Below, piece by piece: positions 6,001 to 11,964 of a DNA stretch of 13,866 bases. The position numbers and the translations under genes were made by a program. The DNA is from DASUZD01 sp036377055. GTDB lineage: Bacteria; Actinomycetota; Thermoleophilia; Gaiellales; Gaiellaceae. Positions within the stretch are counted from its first letter, which is position 1. Every line of letters begins with the position of its first letter. The stretch is from the NCBI GenBank assembly GCA_036377055.1, contig DASUZD010000006.1, positions 1-13,866 on the forward strand, in the 5' to 3' direction. Below the pieces are notes generated by a model. The model made no database searches, had not been told where the DNA came from, and saw only the letters and a program-made list of their open reading frames with translations.

Positions 6001-6300
6001 ATGGCCACCGCCGAGACCTCGACACCGACTCGGAAACGTCCCGATTCCGGCTCGGGCGGCGGGCTCGGAGACGCCTGGCGCGTGATCGTCCTGAACGACA
6101 ACCACAACACGTTCGAAGGCGTCGCGTTCGCGCTCGCGGCCACGTTGCCGGGCGTCACGTACGAGCAGGGTCTGCGGCTGGCCGACCGGATCCACAACTC
6201 CGGGCAGACCATCGTCTGGTCGGGACACCGCGAGCTCGCAGAGCTCTACTGGTCGCAGCTCGAGAGCCACGGCCTGACGATGGCGCCGCTCGAGCGCTAG
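6001..6300 (+). CDS. clpS: ClpS-type N-degron adaptor for Clp protease
   Basis: This is a 99-residue protein. A flexible, Ser/Thr/Gly/Pro-rich N-terminal tail (1-24) is followed by the ClpS core from WRVIVLNDNHNTFEG. In ClpS proteins the tail enters the Clp ATPase and the core binds N-terminal destabilising residues. The pocket residues N32-D33 and H65 (DRIHNSG) match N34-D35 and H66 of E. coli ClpS. The second acidic residue is Asn (N34), and the gating Met40 is Phe (F38), so residue preference may differ. The C-terminal strand region (residues 70-97) is divergent. In-frame ATG codons further upstream (such as 5950) exist, but the 6001 start fits the -10 box and family length. No Clp ATPase gene is adjacent. 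The gene converges on the coiled-coil gene with 8 bp between stops. Confidence 0.85.
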   Translation: MATAETSTPTRKRPDSGSGGGLGDAWRVIVLNDNHNTFEGVAFALAATLPGVTYEQGLRLADRIHNSGQTIVWSGHRELAELYWSQLESHGLTMAPLER

Positions 6301-6304
6301 CGCC
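6282..6304. terminator. Possible hairpin at the convergent clpS/coiled-coil junction
   Basis: GGCGC (6282-6286) pairs with GCGCC (6300-6304), enclosing the palindrome CGCTCGAGCG (6287-6296) with a CTA bulge. The structure spans the clpS stop codon. There is no U-tract on either strand, so it is at best a weak bidirectional terminator, and GC-rich codons alone could produce it. Confidence 0.25.
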
Positions 6305-6308
6305 GCTC

Positions 6309-6971
6309 CTAGTGGTGGCGGACGGTGCCGGGCGCCGCGCCGGTCGGCCACCAGCCGACCTCGCGCCGCGACAGCTCGCCCTGGAGCTCTCCGACGTACA
6401 GGAGCAGCTCGTTCTCCTTGCGATCGAGCCGCTGCTCGAGCTCGGTCAGCTCGGCGCGCCACCTCTCCATGCGCTGTTCTCGCAGCTCGACGTCCGCCTC
6501 GAACTCGGCCTCGCGGCCGTCGAGGCGCTCCTCGCGCTCGTCGAGGTCGCGGAGCCGCTCGACGGTCTCTCGCTCGAGCTCCTCCGTGCGGCGCATGCGC
6601 TGTGCGAGCCGGATCTTCTCGGACGCCGTCAGCCCGTCGCGCTCCTCGAGCTCGGCCTCGCGCTCGGCAGCGCGCTGCTCGACCTCGGCCAACCGCGCTG
6701 CGTTCTCACGCTCGGTCGCTGCGAGCCTCGCCTCGAGCTCGGTCTCTCGCTCGCGCAGATCGGCGGCTTGTCGCTCGACCTCGGCTCGTTCCGCGCTCCA
6801 GTCTGGAACGAGGGCGACCGGCGGCGGAGGAGCGGGAGCTGCGAGCTGCTGGAGTCCTGCTACCAGCGCCTCGGCTCCGAGCGCCGACCCCTCCTCGGCC
6901 GAGATCTCCACGCGCAGCACGAGGCGTTCGCCCCGTGGCTCGTTGGGCCGCTCGTCCATCTCGTTCAGCAT
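6309..6971 (-). CDS. Predicted coiled-coil protein of unknown function
   Basis: This 220-residue protein has a beta-like N-terminal segment (RLVLRVEISAEEG, about 16-28). A Pro-rich linker (about 45-57) follows, then a long Glu/Arg-rich heptad region from about 58 to 205 with repeats of the type LEARLAATERE, REAELEERDG and EERLDGREAEFEAD. This indicates an extended coiled coil. A short Trp/Pro/Gly tail (GWWPTGAAPG) ends the protein. No signal peptide or membrane segment is seen, so it is cytosolic. The start is ATG 6969-6971 with GGAG 9 nt upstream. A second ATG at 6957-6959 is a possible alternative. It lies 46 nt downstream of the M20 peptidase gene on the same strand and may end that operon. 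Charged repetitive composition makes homology-based function calls unreliable, and I do not assign one. Confidence 0.75.
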   Translation of the reverse strand: MLNEMDERPNEPRGERLVLRVEISAEEGSALGAEALVAGLQQLAAPAPPPPVALVPDWSAERAEVERQAADLRERETELEARLAATERENAARLAEVEQRAAEREAELEERDGLTASEKIRLAQRMRRTEELERETVERLRDLDEREERLDGREAEFEADVELREQRMERWRAELTELEQRLDRKENELLLYVGELQGELSRREVGWWPTGAAPGTVRHH

Positions 6972-7017
6972 CGTCGGCCGCTCCGCGGCGTGCCATCCCT
7001 CGAAAGTGGGCGAATCG

Positions 7018-8097
7018 TCACAGCTCGGGATCCTGGAGCAGCCGGGCGAGCAGGGCGGCGCGCGCCTCGAGCGAGCTGACGACGACGTACTCCTCCGGAG
7101 CGTGCGAGCCGCCGCCCACAGCGCCGAGGCCGTCGAGGACAGGGATGCCGAGCGCGCCGACGAGGTTGCCGTCGGAGCCGCCGACGGAATGCGCCTCGCG
7201 GAGCTCGAAGCCGAGGTCGTGCGCGTGCGCCCGCGCGCGCGTGAACAGTCTCGCGGCGCCTTCCGATCGCTCCAGTGGCGGTCGCGAGTACCACTCCAGG
7301 ACGGCGACGCGCGTGGCCGGGTCGTGCGGCGTTCGCGCGAGGACCGCTGCTTCGACCCGCAGCACGTCGCGCTGCTTCGCCACCCGCACGTCGAGCATGG
7401 CCTCCGCGTGCTCGGCCACGGCGTTCGCGCGCGTGCCGCCGTCGATCGTGCCCACGTTGACCGCCACGCCGGCCTTCGGGTCCTCGAGTGTGAGCAGATC
7501 GACGATCTGCCGCGCGAGCTCCTCCACGGCGCTCGCGGCGTGGGCGTCGGCGTCCCCGGAGCTCCCGTCGACCTGGACCCGGTAGCGGGCGAGGCCACTG
7601 CGCGAGGTCTTCACCGCGCCGTCAGGGGTCGACGGCTCGACGACGAGTGCGGCCGCCGTTCCTCGTGCGACTTCGGCGAGCTTGGTGCGGGCGCTCACGC
7701 TCCCGTCCTCCTCGTCGGCCGCGAGGAAGACCCGTACCGCACGGCGAGCGCCGGCGGACTCGCGCAGCGCCGCAAGTGCGATCGCGAGGCCGGCCTTCAT
7801 GTCGCAGACGCCGGGGCCGTACGCGCGCGCGCCGATGACCCGGAACGGACGCATTCCGAGCGTGCCGCGCTGCCAGACGGTGTCGAGATGGCCGAGCAGG
7901 AGCAGCGGCGGCTCGCGGCCGTCGAAGTCTGCCCGGACGTGCTCGCCCAGCCACTCGACGGCGCCGCCGAGCGCGACGAGCTCCGCCGTCATTCGCTCGC
8001 CGAGCGCCCTTGTCTCTCCCGTCGGCGACTCGATCTCCACGAGCTCGCGCACGAGGTCGAGGAGGCCCGCGGGCCCGGTAGCGGCCGGCGGGCTCAG
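7018..8097 (-). CDS. M20-family metallopeptidase (glutamate carboxypeptidase/CPG2-like), probable CTG start
   Basis: This is a 359-residue M20 peptidase, which uses two zinc ions to hydrolyse small peptides or N-acyl amino acids. With the CTG start, the zinc ligands and catalytic residues are: H70 and D72 (GHLDTVW), bridging D99 (GPGVCDMKAG), E129/E130 (ADEEDGS, base and ligand), E154 (VVEPS) and H332 (GSHAPEEY). The set is complete. The lid/dimerisation domain lies at about 165-275, but its usual G-x-x-x-H loop is altered (DGSSGDADAHAAS). No signal peptide is present, so it is cytosolic. No ATG, GTG or TTG fits the family N-terminus upstream. CTG 8095-8097 overlaps the ABC-F stop as CTGA and begins LSPPAATGPAGLLDLVRELV, with normal family spacing. 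GTG 8050-8052 is the alternative start, but it would cut the first helix. Confidence 0.88.
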   Translation of the reverse strand: MSPPAATGPAGLLDLVRELVEIESPTGETRALGERMTAELVALGGAVEWLGEHVRADFDGREPPLLLLGHLDTVWQRGTLGMRPFRVIGARAYGPGVCDMKAGLAIALAALRESAGARRAVRVFLAADEEDGSVSARTKLAEVARGTAAALVVEPSTPDGAVKTSRSGLARYRVQVDGSSGDADAHAASAVEELARQIVDLLTLEDPKAGVAVNVGTIDGGTRANAVAEHAEAMLDVRVAKQRDVLRVEAAVLARTPHDPATRVAVLEWYSRPPLERSEGAARLFTRARAHAHDLGFELREAHSVGGSDGNLVGALGIPVLDGLGAVGGGSHAPEEYVVVSSLEARAALLARLLQDPEL

Positions 8098-9956
8098 GCT
8101 TGCGTCCGTTCGAAGAGGTCCTCCCAACGGGCGAGCAGCGCCTGGAGCTCGTCGCGCGCGCGGCGGTGCGCCGCGAGCGTCTCGACGTCCGCCCAGTCCT
8201 CGGCGAGCTTTCGCTCCAGCTGGACGACGGCCTCCTCGCGCTCGGCGATCTCGCTCTCGAGCCGGTCGAGCTCGCTCGGACGGGCACGCGGCGGGGGCGG
8301 CGGCTTGCGCGGCTTCTCCTTCGGTGGTGCTGGCGGAGTCGGCGGCGCCGTTCGCTCGGCGCGGGCGCGGACGTAGTCGGCCCAACCGCCGTCGTACGAG
8401 TGGAGCTCGCGGTCCTCGATCGCGACCGTCCGCGTCGCGACGGCGTCGAGAACCGCGCGGTCGTGCGAGACGAGGAGCACCGTGCCGGGGAACGCCTCGA
8501 GCGCCGCCTCGAGCGCCTCGCGGCTCTCGAGGTCGAGGTGGTTCGTCGGCTCGTCGAGGACGAGGAAGTTCGCGCCCGAGGCGACGACGATCGCGAGCGC
8601 GAGCCGGCGCCGCTCGCCGCCCGAGAGAGCGGCGACGGGCTTCTCGTGCTCGTCCCAGCCGCTGAAGAGGAACCGCCCGAGCAGGGCCTGGGCCTGCGGG
8701 CGCTGAAGGCCCGTCCCGGCCTGCGCCGCCTCCAGCACCGATCCGCGCTCGTCGAGCTCGACCTCATGCTGCGAGAAATAGGCGGCTTCGACGCCGTGGC
8801 CCAGCCGGACGGTGCCGGCCACGGACGGGCGACGGCCGAGGATTGTCTCGAGCAGCGTCGTCTTCCCCGAGCCGTTCGGGCCGACGAGGACGACGTGCTC
8901 GCCGCGCTCGATCGCGAAGGAAGCGTCGTGGAGGAGCTCCTTTCCGCCCGCGGCGAGGTGGAGCCCGCGCGCCTCGACGACCGTGCGGCCGCTACGCGCC
9001 GGCTTCAGGAACTCGAAGCCGAGCGTGCGCCGCCGGGAGTCCGTCGTTTCGACACGGCCCGCCTTGATCCGCTCGATTTCCTTCAGTCGCGACTGGGCCT
9101 GGCGTGCCTTCGACGCCTTGTAGCGGAACCGCTCGACGAAGCGCTCGAGGCGCGCGATCTGCTCCGCCTGGCGCTCGGCCGTCCGCGCCTGGTCGGCCGC
9201 TCGCGCCGCCTTCTCGCGCCGCCACAGGTGCCACGCGCCCGGGAAGTACGTCCCGCGCCCGTTCTCGAGCTCGAGCACGGCAGTCGTCACCGCCTCGAGG
9301 AACCAGCGGTCGTGCGCGACGACCACGACGGCGGCGTCGAGCGACGCGAGCTCGCGCTCGAGCCACTCGAGGCTTTCGACGTCGAGGTGGTTCGTCGGCT
9401 CGTCGAGGAGGAGCAGATCGGGGTCGCCCCCGAGTGCGCGCGCGAGCGAGGCGCGGGTGAGCTCGCCGCCGGAGAAGGTCGCGAGCGCGCGGTCGAGATC
9501 GGCGTCCGCGAACCCGAGGCCGCGGACGACGGCGTTCGCGCGCTCGCGCCACGCGTAGCCGCCGGCGTGCTCGAGCCGCGCCTGGACTTCGCCGTACCGC
9601 CGCAGCGTGGCGGGGCCGTGGTCGCCGGACGCCATCGCCTCCTCGAGCCGCCGCAGCTCCTGCTCCGCGGCGACGAGGTCGGCTGCGCCCGAGAGCACGT
9701 ACTCGCGGAGCGTGAGCTCGCGCTCGAGCGGCGGCCGCTGGTCGTGGAGCGCGACCCGGACGCCCTTGTCGAAGACGAGCTCGCCGCCCTGGAGCTCCGT
9801 CTCCCCGACGAGCGCCCGGAGAAGCGTCGTCTTGCCGGCGCCGTTTGGGCCCGAGAGGGCGAGCCGGTCGCGGCGCTCGAGCTTGAACGAGACCCCGTCG
9901 AAGAGCGGGTCGCCGGCGAGCTCCTTGCGGAGGCTGGACGCGATCAGGACGGCCAT
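8094..9956 (-). CDS. ABC-F family ATPase (ribosome-associated, Uup/EttA-like)
   Basis: This 620-residue protein has two fused ABC ATPase domains and no membrane segments. Domain 1 has Walker A GPNGAGKT (36-43), signature FSGGE (161-165), Walker B LLLLDEPTNHLD (181-192) and AHDR (214-217). Domain 2 has Walker A GPNGSGKT (359-366), LSGGE (444-448), LVLDEPTNHLD (465-475) and SHDR (497-500). The basic helical linker (about 244-310) is the P-site tRNA-interacting motif region. A Pro-rich stretch (536-560) leads to a C-terminal coiled coil (562-615), as in Uup-type members. ABC-F proteins act on the translating ribosome; some give antibiotic resistance, but nothing here singles out that role. The ATG 9954-9956 has no Shine-Dalgarno; a TAACCT box 6 nt upstream suggests a leaderless start. 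The stop overlaps the probable CTG of the peptidase. Confidence 0.95.
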   Translation of the reverse strand: MAVLIASSLRKELAGDPLFDGVSFKLERRDRLALSGPNGAGKTTLLRALVGETELQGGELVFDKGVRVALHDQRPPLERELTLREYVLSGAADLVAAEQELRRLEEAMASGDHGPATLRRYGEVQARLEHAGGYAWRERANAVVRGLGFADADLDRALATFSGGELTRASLARALGGDPDLLLLDEPTNHLDVESLEWLERELASLDAAVVVVAHDRWFLEAVTTAVLELENGRGTYFPGAWHLWRREKAARAADQARTAERQAEQIARLERFVERFRYKASKARQAQSRLKEIERIKAGRVETTDSRRRTLGFEFLKPARSGRTVVEARGLHLAAGGKELLHDASFAIERGEHVVLVGPNGSGKTTLLETILGRRPSVAGTVRLGHGVEAAYFSQHEVELDERGSVLEAAQAGTGLQRPQAQALLGRFLFSGWDEHEKPVAALSGGERRRLALAIVVASGANFLVLDEPTNHLDLESREALEAALEAFPGTVLLVSHDRAVLDAVATRTVAIEDRELHSYDGGWADYVRARAERTAPPTPPAPPKEKPRKPPPPPRARPSELDRLESEIAEREEAVVQLERKLAEDWADVETLAAHRRARDELQALLARWEDLFERTQA

Positions 9957-9962
9957 CGCTAC

Positions 9963-9968
9963 AGGTTA
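9963..9968 (-). promoter_or_regulatory. Candidate leaderless -10 box TAACCT for the ABC-F gene
   Basis: On the minus strand 9968 to 9963 reads TAACCT, 6 nt before the ATG at 9956. Its first three bases are the TAA stop codon of the upstream PPOX gene. The geometry is identical to the kinase and FGGY-kinase promoters. No -35 is recognisable. Confidence 0.45.
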
Positions 9969-10451
9969 GGTCTCGGCCATCGGCCACCGGCGGAGCCCGC
10001 GCTCCGGATCCCAGGCGAGGCCGTAACGCTCCTCGCCGAAGACGACGAAGCCGGCGGAGTCGATGTCCAGCGCGAAGACGTGATAGTTCGGCTCGGCCGG
10101 CTCCCAGTCGATCCGCGCCTTGATCGCTGCGCGGTACGCGGCACGCCGGTCGGGGTTCGGCACGTCGACGGCTCGGGCGTAGAGCTTGAAGTCGCCCTCC
10201 GTCCCCATGCGATCGCTGACGACCGAATGGACGACGCAGCGCGGATCCCGCAGCAGGTCGAGCGCCTTCGGCGACCGCCACATCATCCCGAGCATCAGGT
10301 CGCCGTCCACGAAATCCGGCTCGACCGGGCTGATCCTCGGGAATCCGTTCCGGCGCAGCGTGCCGACCAGGCAGAGCTCCCGCGCCCGCAGGCGCTCCTC
10401 GCCGAGCTTCGCGAGCTCGGGCGCGGCTTCGGCGAACGCTGACCAGCGCAT
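9966..10451 (-). CDS. PPOX-fold (pyridoxamine 5'-phosphate oxidase-like) flavin/F420-binding protein
   Basis: This is a 161-residue split-barrel protein. The N-terminal half carries the family pattern: a helix with APELAKLGEERL, a first strand CLVGTLRRNGFPRISPVEPDFVDGDL (residues about 27-52), and MMWRSPKALDLLRDPRCVVHS (about 56-76). This is typical of small PPOX-like proteins that bind FMN or F420 and reduce or oxidise unknown small molecules. The C-terminal part (HVFALDIDSAGFVVFGEERYG) completes the barrel and ends in GLRRWPMAET. Substrate and cofactor cannot be decided. The start is ATG 10449-10451 without a Shine-Dalgarno, and TAGCCT lies 9 nt upstream. It is divergent from the FGGY kinase across a gap with a strong palindrome, which could regulate it. 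The stop is 9 nt before the ABC-F start on the same strand. Confidence 0.85.
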   Translation of the reverse strand: MRWSAFAEAAPELAKLGEERLRARELCLVGTLRRNGFPRISPVEPDFVDGDLMLGMMWRSPKALDLLRDPRCVVHSVVSDRMGTEGDFKLYARAVDVPNPDRRAAYRAAIKARIDWEPAEPNYHVFALDIDSAGFVVFGEERYGLAWDPERGLRRWPMAET

Positions 10452-10460
10452 GACTGCGGG

Positions 10461-10466
10461 AGGCTA
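10461..10466 (-). promoter_or_regulatory. Candidate -10 box TAGCCT for the PPOX gene
   Basis: On the minus strand 10466 to 10461 reads TAGCCT, 9 nt before the ATG, predicting a leader of only about 3 nt. The corresponding -35 zone (about 10484-10489) directly abuts the 30-bp palindrome at 10495, so a bound repressor could block this promoter. Confidence 0.4.
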
Positions 10467-10494
10467 GCGGCTCCCGGATGGGCCGCGGTCGTCA

Positions 10495-10524
10495 GCGTGA
10501 TGTAGGTGTACACCTACATCACGC
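10495..10524. promoter_or_regulatory. Perfect 30-bp palindrome, probable operator
   Basis: The left arm GCGTGATGTAGGTGT (10495-10509) is followed without a spacer by its exact reverse complement (10510-10524). The flanking bases no longer match. It lies in the 141-bp gap between the divergent PPOX and FGGY-kinase genes, next to the -35 zone of the PPOX gene. The size and symmetry fit a site for a dimeric or tetrameric DNA-binding regulator. The ATGTA...TACAT arms recall PadR-type sites but have 10 rather than 8 bases between them, so no family is assigned. No regulator gene is adjacent. Confidence 0.7.
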
Positions 10525-10528
10525 GCCT

Positions 10529-10543
10529 GTGTACACCTACATC
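10529..10543. repeat. Direct repeat of the palindrome core (second half-site)
   Basis: GTGTACACCTACATC at 10529-10543 exactly repeats 10506-10520, with a 23-bp offset. The GTGTACAC centre is again symmetric, but the left arm is degenerate, so this is one intact half-site beside the full operator. The 23-bp offset, about two helical turns, would allow cooperative binding toward the FGGY-kinase promoter. Confidence 0.65.
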
Positions 10544-10580
10544 GGTTGGACCCACGCCGACCGGTGCCGGGGTGGTCTCC

Positions 10581-10586
10581 TAATGT
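10581..10586 (+). promoter_or_regulatory. Candidate leaderless -10 box TAATGT for the FGGY kinase
   Basis: TAATGT ends 6 nt before the ATG at 10593, and no Shine-Dalgarno is present, so the mRNA probably starts at the initiation codon. The -35 region (about 10558-10563, CGACCG) is poor. The operator and half-site lie about 50-98 bp upstream of the predicted transcription start, a position also compatible with activation. Confidence 0.5.
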
Positions 10587-10592
10587 CCCGCC

Positions 10593-11939
10593 ATGGGAAC
10601 GGTTCTGGCCGTGGACGTCGGCACCTCGTCCGCGCGAGCCCAGGTGTTCGACGAGACCGGGCAGCCGGCCGGGCAGCTCGCGCAGGAGCGGTACTCGCGC
10701 GAGCGTGACGCTCCTCGCCTTGTCGAGGTCGTGCGGCGAGCGGTCGCCGAGGCGCTCGGCGAACAGCGGGTCGACGCCTGTGGCCTCTCGTGCTTCGCCC
10801 ATTCGCTCGTGGCGCTCGACGAGCGACGCCGCCCGCTCACGCCGGTTCTCGACTGGCGAGATGCACGATCCGCTTCGCAGGCGCGCGAGCTGGCGCGCCG
10901 ACTAGGCCGCGAGGAGCTGCACGAGCGGACCGGCTGCTACCCGCACCCGAGCTTCTGGCCGGCGAAGCTCCGCTGGCTCACCGAGACGGACCCGGAGGTC
11001 TTCCGGACGGCGCACCGGTTCGTGACGTTCGGCGAGGTCCTGCTCGGCGCGATCCTCGGCGAGGACGCGCCGACCGGCCTCTCGACCGCGTCCTCGACGG
11101 GGCTCCTGGATGTTCACGCGCGCGCGTGGGACCACGAGTTCCTCCAGACGCTCGACCTCGACGAAGCGCGACTCCCAGAGATCGCGGACGACGAAATCGG
11201 CAGCGATCCGCCGTGGTACCCGGCGGTCGTCGACGGCGTCTGCTCGAACGTCGGCGCGGGCTGTGTCGGACCGTCGCGGGCGGCGCTGATGGTCGGCACC
11301 TCGGGCGCGCTTCGGCTGCTCTACGAGACGGACGAGCCGCGGCCCCGGCGCGGGCTCTTCCTCTACGTGCACCCCGAGCGGCGCGTCGCGGAGGGCGGCG
11401 CGGTCTCGGACGGCGGCAACCTCCACCGCTGGCTCGACGACACGCTGGCCGAGCAGCAGTCACCGGCGCTCGCGGAGCGAGCGCCCGCCGGCCACGGACT
11501 GACGTTCCTGCCGCTCCTCGGCGGCGAGCGGAGCCCGGGCTGGACGACCAACGCGACCGGTGCCGTCACCGGTCTTCGTCTCGACACGACCGCCGACGAC
11601 CTGCGGCAGGCGGCGATGGAGGCGGTCGCCTTCCGCTTCGCCGAGATCGCCGACCTCCTGCCCGAGGCGCGCGAGATCGTGGCGACGGGCGGCGCGCTCG
11701 CCGCCGACCGCGACTGGGTGCAGATCCTCGCGGACGCGCTCGAGCGGCCGATCGAGATCTCGGCGGTCGACGAGGCGTCGCTGCGCGGCGCGGCGGTCGT
11801 CGCGCTCCAGCGGCTCGGCTACGAAGTCGAGCCGCCGGCCGTGCGCGGCGTGGTCGAGCCGCGGCCGGAGCGCTTCGAGGCGTTGCGCGAGGCGCGAATC
11901 CGGCAAAGCGAGCTCTACGAACAGTTGACCGACGAATAA
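10593..11939 (+). CDS. FGGY-family carbohydrate kinase, gluconokinase-like
   Basis: This is a 448-residue sugar kinase with two actin-like domains, slightly short for the family (commonly about 480-510). The phosphate-1 loop is AVDVGTSSARAQVFD (6-20). The substrate-side DWRDARS is at 87-93. D214 in VVDGVCSNVGAG is the likely catalytic base. The nucleotide loop is LMVGTSGALR (232-241), followed by FLPLLGGERSPGW and VATGGALAADRDWVQILADAL near the adenosine site. GTSGA and the GERSPGW-type loop are closest to what I know of FGGY gluconokinases, but xylulose or another sugar cannot be excluded. The downstream transketolase supports entry into the pentose phosphate pathway. The ATG lies 6 nt after TAATGT with no Shine-Dalgarno. 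The gene is divergent from the PPOX gene across the palindrome and is followed after 25 nt by the reductase gene. Confidence 0.88.
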   Translation: MGTVLAVDVGTSSARAQVFDETGQPAGQLAQERYSRERDAPRLVEVVRRAVAEALGEQRVDACGLSCFAHSLVALDERRRPLTPVLDWRDARSASQARELARRLGREELHERTGCYPHPSFWPAKLRWLTETDPEVFRTAHRFVTFGEVLLGAILGEDAPTGLSTASSTGLLDVHARAWDHEFLQTLDLDEARLPEIADDEIGSDPPWYPAVVDGVCSNVGAGCVGPSRAALMVGTSGALRLLYETDEPRPRRGLFLYVHPERRVAEGGAVSDGGNLHRWLDDTLAEQQSPALAERAPAGHGLTFLPLLGGERSPGWTTNATGAVTGLRLDTTADDLRQAAMEAVAFRFAEIADLLPEAREIVATGGALAADRDWVQILADALERPIEISAVDEASLRGAAVVALQRLGYEVEPPAVRGVVEPRPERFEALREARIRQSELYEQLTDE

Positions 11940-11953
11940 TCGCAGTGCGAAGG

Positions 11954-11959
11954 AAAGGA
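11954..11959 (+). promoter_or_regulatory. Ribosome binding site AAAGGA for the reductase gene
   Basis: AAAGGA lies 5 nt before the ATG at 11965, in the 25-nt gap after the FGGY kinase stop. It supports this start and operon-type expression with the kinase. Confidence 0.6.
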
Positions 11960-11964
11960 CTCAC

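Noticed and set aside
6325..8376. A 683-codon plus-strand Ser/Arg-rich frame opposite the coiled-coil and M20 genes
   Set aside because: It is low-complexity antisense of Glu/Arg heptad codons, with no recognisable domain.
8100..10442. A very long plus-strand open frame (780 codons) opposite the ABC-F and PPOX genes
   Set aside because: It is an antisense shadow: composition is driven by GC-rich codons of the real minus-strand genes, and no domain or motif is visible. The minus-strand genes carry complete ATPase and PPOX motifs.
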